This document shows positions 1 through 10,928 of a stretch of DNA of 64,000 nt, piece by piece. How positions within the stretch are numbered: the stretch's first letter is position 1; each line of letters begins with the position of its first letter. A program made the position numbers and the translations under genes. Source of the DNA: Clitopilus passeckerianus. Its lineage: Eukaryota; Basidiomycota; Agaricomycetes; Agaricales; Entolomataceae. The DNA lies in NCBI GenBank assembly GCA_944990035.1, contig CALYLX010000025.1, forward strand, positions 124,001 to 188,000, written 5' to 3'. The notes below the pieces were generated by a model. The model did no database searches. It had not been told where the DNA came from and saw only the letters and a list, made by a program, of their open reading frames with translations.

Positions 1-970
1 GTCCCGATGGGTATAGAAACCGAGGCCAATAGCCTGCGGTTGCATTCTTTCGGCCCTCCCGAATATCATCGTACGTCCTGTGTAGACTCACTGTTAGCGT
101 GTGCACACAGCCTCAGGCTGGTATTGTCACTTACTCTTGACATGTGGCCCACTCTAACGGGCACAGAAGCTCGGCCGTGGCAGAATGGTTCCAGCCTCGA
201 TCCGATTTATTAGTCTCGGAGATGGCGGGAGTAATGACCTGCGTGATGTCCTTAGGCATGTACCTGATTATGCTGGCCTTTAGTCCGGAGGTGTCGTCGC
301 CACGAGCAGAGCAGATTCCTGAGAGGATCTAAGGAGCGCGATGGAGTTTTATGTAACGAATGAAAGGAGGTGGAGTCACCTTTTTGTTGACCTTCTTGAG
401 CAACGAGACAGATTCGTCGCAGTCATTGAGCTCAAGGATATCTTTACGAAGGTCGGGAATCCTTTTGGTCCAAATCTTCCAGGTGTCCAAGGAGTTCTTG
501 CTCCTGCCGCGTCTGAGTGTTAGTATGTGGAGATGACAATAAGATAAGGAACGAACTCGGTGCAAGTAAAGACGTGTTCCGTGTTCCACGCCTCGTCGTC
601 TGTATCTGCAGTATCGTTCTTGATTCCCATGGCAATAACATGAGTTACATCTGCATAGGGGTCCGAGATTCGAGCAAAAATGCGTCCAAGTTCGTGGTAG
701 CTCTTGTCCTTGTCTTTTGTGTCGGCCGCGTCTTCAGAGTTGTCGGAATCGGATTTACTGCGTGAACAATCATTAATAGAGGTCAGGATTGAGTGATCAG
801 AGTGCTTACCGTTTGTCCCCTGCCAACGAAGTTTTGGTGGAGACTTCAACCAGCTTGTCCTTGACCCGGGAGGTAATAAAGGCCTGGCGAATAGCTTGGT
901 TGTATTCCTCCTCAGTAAGAGGTGCTGTAGACCGGTTGGAGGCGTCAGATAAAGGTGTACAAGAAGCCAT
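1..970 (-). CDS. DUF6698-like protein, 3' end cut by window edge
   Basis: Five exons on the minus strand join in frame: 970-810, 757-557, 512-380, 328-135 and 77-1. The introns have clear signals, for example TACTAAC before the CAG at 513. The N-terminus (from MASCTPLSDASN) is Ser/Asp/Lys-rich. The later exons read GDDTSGLKASI, then SDRGWNHSATAELLCP, then a WPRFLYP block. From memory this is the conserved core of DUF6698 proteins, which occur in many copies in Agaricomycetes. Function is unknown and no catalytic motif is visible. The gene continues past base 1. The start was chosen at the first ATG after a TATA-like box. The exon structure is well supported; the family name rests on recall of the RGWNHP/LLCP pattern. 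Confidence 0.7.
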
Positions 971-1009
971 TGAGAGGATGAGGGTTTACTGCCAACGTCA
1001 AGACTTCAG

Positions 1010-1017
1010 CTTTTATA
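1010..1017 (-). promoter_or_regulatory. TATA-like box of the DUF6698-like gene
   Basis: TATAAAAG on the minus strand lies 40 bases upstream of the ATG at 970. Confidence 0.45.
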
Positions 1018-1648
1018 GATACGTACAAGAGTGTTCGGATAACCCTCGGGAATACTGACTTGTAAATGTCAGTTGCAATACCAGGAGCTTGGAGAAATGT
1101 GGCGCTTCGCATTGGCAGCTGTGCGACCATCGGTGCTTCGGGAAATGGGAGGGAGGGCTCTCCTGTGAAACACCTCTAGGTATCTGCGAGTTGCGAAACC
1201 CCAGAGAGCTGTACAAAGGCCGCCGTTGCATTCTATAGATGATGAAGGGAGGCAAGACCAGTGTGAGAGCCTGAAATAATTCCTCCGAATTTGAAAAGCA
1301 GTTGGTGGTGCTGAAACAGCCGGGCAACAGTCTGGCGCGGTGAACCTGAAGTGCAAAAGGGTTGGCTCGGCCAAATCTACAATTTTCCACCGAAGTTCAG
1401 ACCTAGAGAAACCAGCATTGAGTTGAGAGCGGCGCGCAGGCTACAAAACATCGGCGTAATTGGACTTAGCGTTTTCCTAGGTTTGCGAAGAGGGCGGAAA
1501 CTTGAATCGCACATTCCGGGTATATCTATACGGCAAAAACCAGCGAACACATTCTATCCTTCCATGATGCCCGATTCCTGCAGGCGACGCTGGTCAGTAT
1601 CATCCCGCTCTTCTGCATCATTCGACATGCAAGACTACCTCTTCAACC

Positions 1649-2100
1649 TGTTATGATTTTGCTTACATGTTTCTCCTTACATACCCCGGCCCGCTTACCT
1701 ATGCACGATTACTCACATATGCTGCGCATCACTGCGCATTTTTCATCTTTTTCCATGCTTACTCCGCATCTCTCACGATCGTGAGAGACTTATACCTTAT
1801 CTGACTCTTTCTGACTCGCATTGAGTCATACTGACTCATGTACTTACTCATCATGCTGCGCATGACTCATTACTTACTCAGCATGCTGCGCATGTGCTAT
1901 ATTTAGAACTACTAGATAGGTATATAAACCTGTACCATTTGGTCAAGGCTCCTCAGCTTGACCTAGGCAATCTACCTAACTGCTTAGTTCTCTACTTCGC
2001 CTTTAAGTCCCTTGCTTCGTCAATCTCACCAGGTCGTCAGTACAGCCGCAGCTGCTGACAAATCTCTGTCTTTGTTTATCAAAGACATCGAGCGTAAACA
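1649..2100 (+). mobile_element. Solo or remnant LTR of a retrotransposon (Copia-like appearance)
   Basis: The stretch starts TGTTATGATTTTGC and a plausible end is GTAAACA at 2100, or the later TTAACA at 2133. It holds a perfect 18-bp palindrome (1770-1787), repeated TGACTC/ACTCAT blocks, a tandem repeat at 1841-1894, a TATATAAA box at 1921-1928, and a C/T-rich downstream half like the R/U5 of fungal LTRs. There is no ORF inside, no adjacent gag/pol, and no second LTR in the window. I could not find a matching 5-bp target-site duplication for either end. It may be a solo LTR with diverged flanks or an LTR fragment. Confidence 0.5.
1841..1894 (+). repeat. Imperfect tandem repeat inside the LTR-like element
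   Basis: Two 24-base copies at 1841-1864 and 1871-1894 read TACTTACTCA, then T or G, then CATGCTGCGCATG. They differ by one base and are separated by ACTCAT. The unit itself contains a near-palindrome CATGCNGCGCATG. Confidence 0.7.
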
Positions 2101-2112
2101 GTATTACCTAAG

Positions 2113-2355
2113 TTGTTAGGCTCTGCCTTAACACCGTTGGGCACCGACGACGACGATGCCGGTGCGTCACTTCCACCCGAGACGGCCCAAGAACTTGGTG
2201 ATATCATTGCCGAGGAAATTCGCAAACTGGAAAATGGGGAGGGCGCAGAAGATGAAGACGAGGGTGTGGCGGGTGAGGGTGAGAATGAGGAAGCCCAAGA
2301 AGATGACGACGATGAAGAGGGAGAGCCTGGAGACGTTGATGATCCTGCCAATTAG
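2113..2355 (+). other. Highly acidic open frame, possible 3' fragment of a gene
   Basis: About 80 codons without a stop encode an acidic tail (runs of Asp/Glu such as EDDDDEEGEPGD) ending at TAG. The frame is closed upstream by a stop at 2095, and the stretch has no ATG near its beginning. It abuts the LTR-like element, so it could be the last exon of a gene interrupted by that insertion. Composition alone cannot assign a function. Confidence 0.25.
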
Positions 2356-4504
2356 GAGATTGGAAACTCGAGCCCTTTCTCGCGAGACCACTACAGAACA
2401 CATAGAGACCTAGCTATCAGAAAGTAATATATAGTAATGCATGGCGTTACCGAGAAACCTCATTCTTCGCAAGGGAGCTGTTCCTCCATTCATTGTCAGC
2501 GGGTAGCCTTGGGTTAACTGACATCTGAGGATCATTCATAAATGGGCATATATTTTCGAGTCCTTCTCTACACATCAACATATTTCATTGCATAGTTTAC
2601 ATGTCGTACGTGAACTTTAGAAGGCCGCCGTATTACCTTGCCATTTCTCACCTGGCACTGGCAAACCCCCACCAGCTCGGTGAGATCATCTCATTGGCTC
2701 ACATTCTTGTACATGGCCATATCAAGATGATCCGGCTCGGCAAGTATCGCACGGGAAAATCCTGGGTTGACTTTTTTGCTGATGGGTGACCCAAACGCAA
2801 GTTCACAGCTTCGGATTGGTACTCCTCTCTCAATTGTGCATCGTTTGACCTCGGATAAGCGGTAATATACCATTTAGATACCCTAATATGTATAAATAAC
2901 ATTTATAAATATTTTATGCATGACAAAAGCGAAAAATGAGTGAAATACATCAGTTATCAATGTCCTCCCAAAACTCCTCTCCATGCTCTTCTTCCTCTTC
3001 CTCCTCCCCGCATTCAGGCTTCCACAACCCCTGGTTGTATAGGTCAACTGCTGCTCTTAGAAAGTCTCTGATCTTCCCAACTGAGCTACCTAAATTGACC
3101 TTGGCTGCCTTCAGATTGGTGGGTGGCATGAGATGACTAAGCGGCTGCCAAATATGGAATGAGTTTGATCGTTGTCAGTTATACAAAGAATTGGCTCACG
3201 TGATTCGCAGAAAAGTGGAAAGGAGTATTACGATAGTGTTCAGTGAGGTGTTAGACGCTTCTAAGACCACGTTTCAGTGCTGCAAGCTCTCCGAGCCTCG
3301 AGGTTCCGCGGTGTGACGTACTGTGACACGAGGTCACACGCGCGTTCCCCACCAAAATCTGCACTGATATCTTGTAACCTATAGAGCTCGTTCTACATAG
3401 CGTTTGGTGCTTAGAGGTCAGTGTGAGAGTTGCTCGTAGCTACTAATAGAATGGCTGATATGTTGTATATTTTAAAATTCGCCTTAAAAGGGGTCTAAAA
3501 GAGCTAGATATTGCCTAAAATCCGGTCTTGCGGGAGACATAGGAGATATATAAAAATTTTGTAACATGAGAAAGAAGGATATCGAAGAGTACTACAATTT
3601 CGTCCCTTACACCTTTTGCGTACGATGAACCTGTGAGGAGATCTATACTTTTCAAGCTTTTGGTCATCATTTGGCTGGGGATTCCCAGGTTTGACGGCAC
3701 TGAGTGCATTTAAAAATAGGTAAGCTCTACTAGATTACTTATTATACCTTTCAAGTAGGATTTTCACTTGAATTCAGGGCGATAGAGCAATATAGCGAAT
3801 ACAGATTGGGTGGGTCACCTTGTAGAAGGGGGTGCACGCGTCTACTCGCTTACATAATCCATCAAACCCGCGTCGGCCCCAACGGGGATTGCCCTCCCAA
3901 TTATACGTAATTCATTAGTACGTGACTAGGGTAAGCTAGGGCTCGCGCTATACTTTGCACCGGGTAATCTGAATTTTGGCGGAGAAAACAACTCAAAATG
4001 TTAATGCCAGCCTCAATTGGTCCGGAAGCAACATTTGGCTCGCGCAGGATCCTTGCCATTTCCCATATGCAGAGGTCTGCGCGGACAAAATTTCAATCTC
4101 GTCCGTTTTATCACTGGCATTAAGTGTCCGAGACCTCCGGCATGGCCAGGATCCCCAAAGGGTTTCCTCCTCGTTCAGACATCGCTTGAGCTTGAGATTC
4201 GGACTAACGCCAGTTAAGACATTGATAACCACTCTCTGATATATATATTTTGGATAAAATAGAGTATACCATTGCTCTACTCGCCCATGTCGATGAGAAC
4301 GCGGTCATTAACAACGCGTCAATCCGTGGGATCAACTCGGGGGTAGCCGCGTCAGAGAATTGTACGTTTTCCGTGAGCCCTATCTTAGGTTGCCCGACAA
4401 ATAGGAAGACGGTACAAAAGGCAAAGCCCCTGGGCATCTGCAGATTGCAAGATGGTGGGTTACGGGCCATTCAGGTTCAATGCAAGTCATCGCGTGCCAT
4501 GAGC
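2356..4504. other. Gene-poor stretch with debris
   Basis: Apart from the exon-like remnant at 2950-3142 no convincing gene was found. The part around 3420-3760 is AT-rich. The overlapping open frames at 3976-4470 on both strands have no conserved motif or supporting splice structure, and part of this stretch must be the 3' flank of the endonuclease III gene. Confidence 0.5.
2950..3142 (-). pseudogene. Orphan terminal exon of an unrecognised protein
   Basis: On the minus strand an acceptor (TTGGCAG) at 3143 precedes an open frame reading through KIRDFLRAAVDLYNQGLW, then an acidic EEEEEEEHGEEFWEDIDN tail and TGA at 2950-2952. Codon pattern and composition look like real coding sequence. I found no upstream exon that continues it, so it is probably a relic of a gene or transposon-borne ORF. 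Confidence 0.3.
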
Positions 4505-5913
4505 CTACCAGGCCTCTTCTTTCACCACAAGTGGCGGTTCTTCGGTCTCCAAAGACTCCATGCCCTCAAACTTCTCGTCTTCGAGGGCAATCTCGATCTT
4601 CGGAGCAGCGTCCGGAGTCAAATTGTCCTCGGTGACTTCAACCTTGACGGTTTTTTTGCGTGACTTGGTCGTCGTGGATTTTGTGACTTTCCTCGCACTT
4701 GGGCAGAGTCCGGAAGTGCTTAAATCACAGGAATCACATTTTGGACCCACAGGTAGGCAGATTACCTGACATGCACCGTAGGAGGTGAGTTTTGCAGGAA
4801 GAAGACATGATTAGGTTAGAAAAAACGAACCTGGCCAAACCCAACGAGCATGTGGTTTATATGATGGTGCAAGTCTTTCGGTAACCATGACTGAAGGTTT
4901 AACCTCGTTTCTTCTGGTGTTTTCGTTGGTGGTTTGTGCCAACCTAGTCGGTTGGTTATCCGGTGGACATGAACGTCAACACCTATACCAACATTTCTAT
5001 TATCCGCAACGACTGTCAGAAGGATATCATTTTGAGAGGAAGGCCGGCTACGCACAAATTCCAAGCACTTTGAAGGGTCAAAAACGCCATCTTTGGACCA
5101 ACCCCTGGCAGAGAACACAGCTCATCCACTGTTTTTGGGACATCGCCTTCAAAGTCGTCTCTTAGTCGTTCAGCGGCCTTCTTGATATACCTAGTAGCCA
5201 ATCAGCACTTATTCTGCCATTTATGAATGCAAAGGACTACGCACTCCGTCTTTCGTCGCCAGAAGCCAACTTTGCATATTGCCTCCGAGAGGATAGAATC
5301 GTCTATTGCAAGGAGAGCAGGGAGTGTGATGCTTCCACCCAGAGCTGTTCGTATTTTGGTCACAGCTGCGTCGGTAACCTCGTCCTTAGTCTGGGAAGAC
5401 AGCATAAGTGCTATTAGGGTAGATAGTCGCCGAGCCTAGAGAAATTCGAACTTTAGCGTCATGGTCGGTCGAAGTCCAGAGTTTGCGCACCTTAGGGTCA
5501 GTCTCTCCTCGTTTCGCCGTGTCGCACCCCATGGTGTCAACAGGAGCCTGCATGTTCTCTCGCATTTTCCTGATAGTATCGTAGGTTTCTTTCCATTGTG
5601 GTGGTGCAGGATGAGGAACGTCAAGGCTTTGCTGTATGGGCTTGGGCTTGCGAGGTGATGGTAACTTCACCGTGGTTTTCCTCTTCCTTGATGTCGTTGA
5701 GGTCTCCGGTATCGCATCCTCAGTTTCATCGACGTCTTCCAGCTTTATCGAGTCCCTAGCTTCAGTTTTGGCGCGTTTTGAACGGCGTGATGTCTGGATT
5801 TCCGTGTTTGCTTCATCAGATGCCTCATACAGGGTCACCGAAGCGTCAAAGGGGCTCGCTTTCGCTGAGAGCCTCGTCGTTCGCGTCGAAAACGTCCTCT
5901 TCACTCCAGCCAT
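4505..5913 (-). CDS. NTH1: Endonuclease III / bifunctional DNA N-glycosylase-AP lyase
   Basis: Base-excision repair of oxidised pyrimidines, in nucleus and mitochondria. Exons: 5913-5491, a poorly resolved junction, 5410-5245, 5190-5056, 4996-4831 and 4765-4505. The basic, Ser/Thr-rich N-terminus suits a targeting region. Seen in order: LMLSSQTKD, the helix-hairpin-helix LPGVGPKMA with the catalytic Lys, [14 protein letters not shown] with the catalytic Asp, and a C-terminal iron-sulfur loop C-x6-C-x2-C-x7-C starting CLPVGPKC. Introns 3-5 join perfectly. The junction before LMLSSQTKD does not: the expected block FEFL is followed in frame by TAG (5436-5438), and no GT..AG intron restores the frame. 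The gene may carry a lesion there or use an unusual splice. The last ~70 residues form an acidic/basic tail absent from bacterial Nth. Confidence 0.88.
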
Positions 5914-6333
5914 GATGAGAAGACGATAAAACGAGGTCGCCGTTATTAATTCCGCGTCGATCCCCTGACAAATGTGGCCGTTATGGTGAGAAATAGGCCC
6001 TCCGGGTTTGGTCTAGCGCAGCGAAGGGATCAAGTTCTATCAAGTTCCTACATCGGCTAACATGGAAACTGAAAATTCTGCCTCATGTCCCTGGCGGGCC
6101 TGCATACGATGCCGTTAGCTTCGCTTTCTTTTCTTTCCCTCATCCCCAAGCTCGACGTCTTTGCTGGAGATACCGTCGAGGTCCCTTGTGTCAAAACTTG
6201 GGGCTAATCAGCACTCCATCCACTCGTTTTACTCTCTTGAAGGTGTGGCTACCATTCCTTCAAAGCAACTCAACCGAATTGGCTGCACACGAGCCTGTTT
6301 TATCTGGGATTATCCTCCCCAAAACATTGGAAG
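5914..6333. promoter_or_regulatory. Shared divergent upstream region
   Basis: 420 bases separate the NTH1 start from the start of the 6334 gene on the other strand. There is no ORF of note. It contains pyrimidine-rich tracts (TTTCTTTTCTTTCCC near 6125) typical of fungal promoters. No TATA box was recognised. Confidence 0.4.
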
Positions 6334-8364
6334 ATGCTCATCAACGTCGTCCCCTCCCCCACCTCCACGAAATGCCCCGTCGTGTTTGCAGTTCTTTTCG
6401 AGAACTTCGGAGACGAGATAGCAATACCAACAGGATGGAGCTACCTCCGCCAGCTTCTGCGACGTGACGACCTACCTGTACCTGAAGCGATTCATTCCCT
6501 TGACAAGGCGGCGGGTATCAATAGCCTTCTCGAGGAAGTCAACTTCGACCTCTCCACAAACCTCATAACTTGCCATTTTGTGGACGGTTGGACGGAGCAA
6601 TGGACGATAGAGGCACCGAGTTGCATCATAGCACTTGAGAACGTTTTATTGGGCGTCAACGAATCGTCGCTCGATATTGAGACGGAGCAACAACGAGCGA
6701 GGGACCAAGAAAAGGAGAGAGAGCGACGCTTCTCCGAACTTTCATTTCGAAAGTCGAAGCACAAGAAGAAACGTTCACTGTTCATGTCAATCATTGAGTA
6801 AGTGGCCGTTTATACTAATCCTCCCAAAAACAATCTAACTCCTTGAAATAGCTCTGTCAGTTCTGTCATTTCGCTTTCCTCTCCCACTTCTTCCCCTCTT
6901 CCATCCCCTCCTCCAACGCCTATTGTGGGGAATAGGCCACGCTCTACCGTTTCTCCCCGGGCTCGGCGGAGATTAGCACGTTCAGAGCTCGTCGACACAT
7001 TCCGGCGTTATGCCCTCTATGAACTGTCTCAACGTTTCCCGAAAGGTGGCTACTATTCATGGGCCATCCTGAGCATGCTTCGTAGGAACAACGAAGCTGT
7101 CAAGTTCCTCATTGACAACTCCCAGAACTGGGTAGACCCTCATCCCGAGACTCACTACTACCCCGAAGATTCCGAATATTTCTCCATCACCGCCGCCTCT
7201 CTTCCCCCGACCCCCGACATTTCCGACGACGAGAGCGAATATTCCTACTCAGATACCGATACTGATGGTAGCTCTTTGCATACCCCATCCTGGCCACCCC
7301 CAGCCAGGAGACCGTCTGGCCAACTTCCTACTAGAGATTATATCCCGAAGCGCAAGAATAGCGTTTCCAGCTCGCCGCGCCGTTTCGCATCAGCAGCCGC
7401 ACAGATCGAGTATGGCCGACTCATGATGGAGATGGACCGTCTAAATCGTCTGCTGAAATACAACGACGATAGGCACATGCAGGAAGAAGCTGAGATGCAG
7501 CATCACCTTGCTCTGCTCGAGGCCCGAGGCAAACGAAGGGTTTGGCTGAACAAGGACCTGAAAGGCGGTGCAAAAACCCAGATTGCTGCCATTGAAATGG
7601 CACTTCCTTTCCAGAGCTCGCCCCTTGCACTGTCATCATGGACACTCGAGGATTCGGACGATGAAGAAGGCACTGACCTCTTGGGGCAGATGAATTACGA
7701 CTGCAGCGAACTCAAGATCAAGCGCACGAAGCCACATCGAGCAACGGGAACACGACTGTTCCCTGTGACTGAAGAGCCAGACGCGGCCTCGCAGGAGCCA
7801 AAATTGTTTGGCGTTGAGAACAACCTCAACAAGCCACCGAATCTTCAATTGACCATTGATGATTTCGACATTGATCTGGAAGACGGCCTGTACAGGCAAG
7901 GCCTGGCGGAGAAAACCGAGCAGGAGAACGACGCAGATACCCGCAGTGCTCTCGAAGTCGAAAGACCTCAGAACCGGCCAAGGATGCGCACAAGCAGCAT
8001 GTATCAACAACGGATCGTCACACCCGTGGAACCTCCTCTTCCCTCCATACCCCGATCACGCTCGTCAACGAGTCCTGTCTCGACCCCGCCTCTGAGCTGT
8101 GCTTCATCTCTCTTCGGAGATGACAGCTCTTCACATGACGATACACTCTCTGAGAGTTCGTCTGAGCTGGATAATCCTCCGGCGTATACCGAAGTCGACG
8201 TCACCTTTAATCTTAACGTTGGGCAGCTCGATGCCGCCAATTTCAAGCCATGCACAAAATTCGAAAGCAGCGAGTTTACGCTGGCCATGGACCTGCCGCT
8301 TAGGGTGCGCATGCAGGATAGAAGTCGGGAAGGGTTAAGTGTATGTTGGGAAGGCGAGGAGTGA
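6334..8364 (+). CDS. Conserved hypothetical protein, 658 residues
   Basis: Two exons, 6334-6797 and 6852-8364, join across a standard intron (GTAAGT..AATAG). Residues 1-110 form a compact, probably folded region (begins MLINVVPSPTSTKCP). A charged ERERR/KSKHKKKR segment follows near 135-150, then a predicted helical block (LVDTFRRYALYELSQRFPKG), then long Ser/Pro/Glu-rich disordered stretches with one coiled-coil-like segment (AQIEYGRLMMEMDRLNRLL). The tail contains SSELDNPPAYTEV, which includes a PPxY sequence. There is no signal peptide, membrane segment or catalytic motif, so it is likely a cytosolic scaffold or regulatory protein. I do not recognise a named family. Confidence 0.8.
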
Positions 8365-8745
8365 GAACGCTGTCAACTGAGTTTGGACTGTGTTTTCCGC
8401 ACCTCATTGATTTTCGTTTTTTAGAAAAGGGCTTCATCAACAATTCTTCACATATACCCGGCATTATTTCCATTTCTCTCTGCTAATTGTCACCCAGGCA
8501 TAGGATTCCATTATTCGATTTCTCTAAATACACTCCTAATCGCATTATCGTCCTTGGCGACGCATGTTCAATGTACCATATTCATCCCTATCCTACCTAC
8601 ATTTGTGCTCTCATGTTGCTTTGTTGCATTCTCGTACATTCTTCACAATCATTCCTCCACTTCAAGGTTGCAGAATCACTTAAATAATTTGATTACGATA
8701 CGTAGTATATACTCGCGAAGAATCGGGTATAACTTGTCACTACAT

Positions 8746-10143
8746 TCAGCGTTGTTCACGCTGTGAAGAAGTATATTGAGGGGGAGGAAGATTGTCCATT
8801 ATTTGCGCGGTGTAAAGACCAGAAGTTCTCTGCGTCGCTTCCAGCTGCATGATGCGATAGTTCATCTCTTCGATCTGCCTTCGCAGCGCAACTTCGGTTC
8901 CTTCTGTGCCCAAGGTACTCAAGCTTCCACGCTGTGCGAGACTTGTCTGTAAACTTTCTCTTCGCCGTTCCAGAGTTTCCCTCTCTTTAAGCAGCTGGTG
9001 TAGCCGATCTGAAGGCAAGAGCTCATCAGAATCAGGGAACCTGCAGGTTAAGGTGTTTTCTTACCTTTCTCGTCAAGTTCTACCTGCATAGCTTCAATGC
9101 TCTTATTTGTTGCCCGTACGAAAGGAGCTACATGGTCATCCTTTGGGTTCTTGAGGCGGTGTCTTCTGCGCATGAACAAGCAGAGTGCGACAGCTAACAG
9201 GGCGACTACTCCTCCCAATACCCCGCCAAGGATCGCAGGGAGGTTGGATTTGTGGGTTGCATCATCTGTGGAGTTTGATGATGACGGCGCTGGGGAATAG
9301 GACGAATTCTCGGAAGGGAATGTTGAAGTCGATTCCTTCGAAGCGGACGGCTGGGAGATGGAGTTGGTAATGGTTTGAACGACAGTGGAGTATCCGGTCT
9401 TGAGTACCTGGGTCGAAATGGGGGTCACGGTAGGCGAGCTGGTAGCGCTAGGTAGCGGTGGAGGATTTGGTGTCGATGTGGACTTGGTTAGAGAGGGGCT
9501 TGGTGTCGGTGTTGGCGTATAGAGTCTTATCGGAAAATCAATATCAAAGGGGCGAAGAGCCTGAGGAACAAGGGCACCCACAGATGTGCAGAACTGGCAT
9601 CGATGATGGAGAAATTCTCTGTAATAGCAACTTGCTCGAGGTCTGGATCACTGGAAGTAGAACATGAGTCGGTATCCGAGTCCAACATTTAGGATTTCCT
9701 TACTAGATGACGGCCTCTATGTAGTAATGGACCCTTAATTGAAGGTTTGTCAGTGCGTACCATGGTTCGTCGCTGGCACCTACTCTGGAGTCAATGACGG
9801 AAGAACCACGTCAATTCTGGACAATGAAGTAGCGACATTCTCCCCAAGAGTCCAAACACCATTGCGGATGCTGCGATTTCGCAGCTTCAGCTTAAAGGAG
9901 GAGGGATCCCCTTGCTCCGATGACCAGCTAACTGTAATGCGTTGGCCGCTGACAATTTCTGCATATTGGGATGCGGAAGAAGGCGGGTGAAACTCGAATG
10001 ACCGGGTATATGGGAGATTTAGCACCTGAAATATTAACCTGAGGAAATTTATGTTCACTGGACTAAACTGAGGGTCAAAGACGAAAAACTCACGAAAAAT
10101 AAATAGAAAGGATTCCCGACTTGAACGCAGTGCGCGGCACCAT
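8746..10143 (-). CDS. Surface family member A: Kre9-like domain, TM, PPxY tail (375 aa)
   Basis: Six exons: 10143-10094, 10038-9784, 9733-9704, 9650-9582, 9525-9065 and 9008-8746. They give 376 codons in frame. Order: signal peptide from MVPRTAFKSG; Ig-like domain (SASQYAEIVSGQRITVSW, then GDPSSFKLKLRN) resembling the Kre9/Knh1 module; YYIEA strand; Ser/Thr/Pro stalk; TM helix LPAILGGVLGGVVALLAVAL ending MRRRHR; coiled coil DRLHQLLKERETLERRRESL; tail DNLPPPQYTSSQ. The outside part likely faces the cell wall and the tail the cytosol. First-exon start chosen because it gives a signal peptide in frame. Neighbours B and C are tandem paralogues. Role as wall sensor or adhesin is inferred. Confidence 0.85.
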
Positions 10144-10928
10144 GCTCGCGGCCTGAAACAAGTGGGAAGGAGGGAACCGTTCGAAAGATCATGCCTTTCA
10201 AAGTAATTTTGAGAACCTTGTGCTTTCCGTCAAATCTTTCAGCCTTCATTGAAATCAGATCTTCGATGAATATCAGATGTGACTTCATCCAGGTTCATCA
10301 GGGCTCATCCGTTTGGCCTAGACAGTTTCATTGATACCCAGACTGTTGAAGTGGTGACTAGCCATGCGATCGCCCTTAGGCGTCAACCATGGATTTGAAG
10401 CGTACAACATACAAACCCAGCAGTAGAGTTCTTTTCAATGCCTAGCGAGTATAATCCAGTTTGGGGCTTTGGTATTTTTCCAGCCAGACCACGTTTCGTC
10501 GAGGAACCGTAACCAGTCCAAGTTGATGGAGGAAGTGTGGTCGCAAACTGAATGTGATGGCCAATCGGGTAGATCGCTCAGATCGTTGAGGAGCAGTCAC
10601 CTGCCTAAACGGTCCGAAGCAAATATAGATAGGGGTCGGAAGATCTGCCGATCCACCTTCAAGTTGTGTTCCTGGACCGCAAGAACCGGTGTAATCTCAA
10701 CCTGCAGAGTCCCACAAGCCACCCCTTGAAAACAATGTCACATTATGATATACTAGTACAAGTCATTGGAAGCCGTAAGTATGATAGGTAACAGATAACA
10801 GGTGGATTACTCAAGAGGGTTGGAGAGTCAAGTTCACGCCAAGCAGCCATCCACGAGAACTCGCCCGAGATATGCCCTCCTCCATAGTCCTATGTCGCCC
10901 GGCAGTTGCTGCTTCCCAACCAGTCACG
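10144..10928. other. Intergenic, between family members A and B
   Basis: 785 bases with no convincing gene. It must contain the promoter of A and the 3' flank of B. The short open frames on both strands show no conserved motif. Confidence 0.5.

Noticed and set aside
1013..1390. Two overlapping minus-strand ORFs of 101-125 codons
   Set aside because: They overlap in different frames, have no domain, and lie in the promoter region of the DUF6698-like gene.
3976..4470. Overlapping ORFs on both strands left of NTH1
   Set aside because: No start context, splice support or conserved motif; probably 3' flank of NTH1.
7421..8010. Minus-strand ORFs of 74 and 124 codons
   Set aside because: Shadows of the long plus-strand exon 6852-8364.
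8406..8766. Plus-strand hydrophobic ORFs of 66-70 codons
   Set aside because: They lie in the convergent 3' region between two genes, and their hydrophobicity comes from T-rich sequence.
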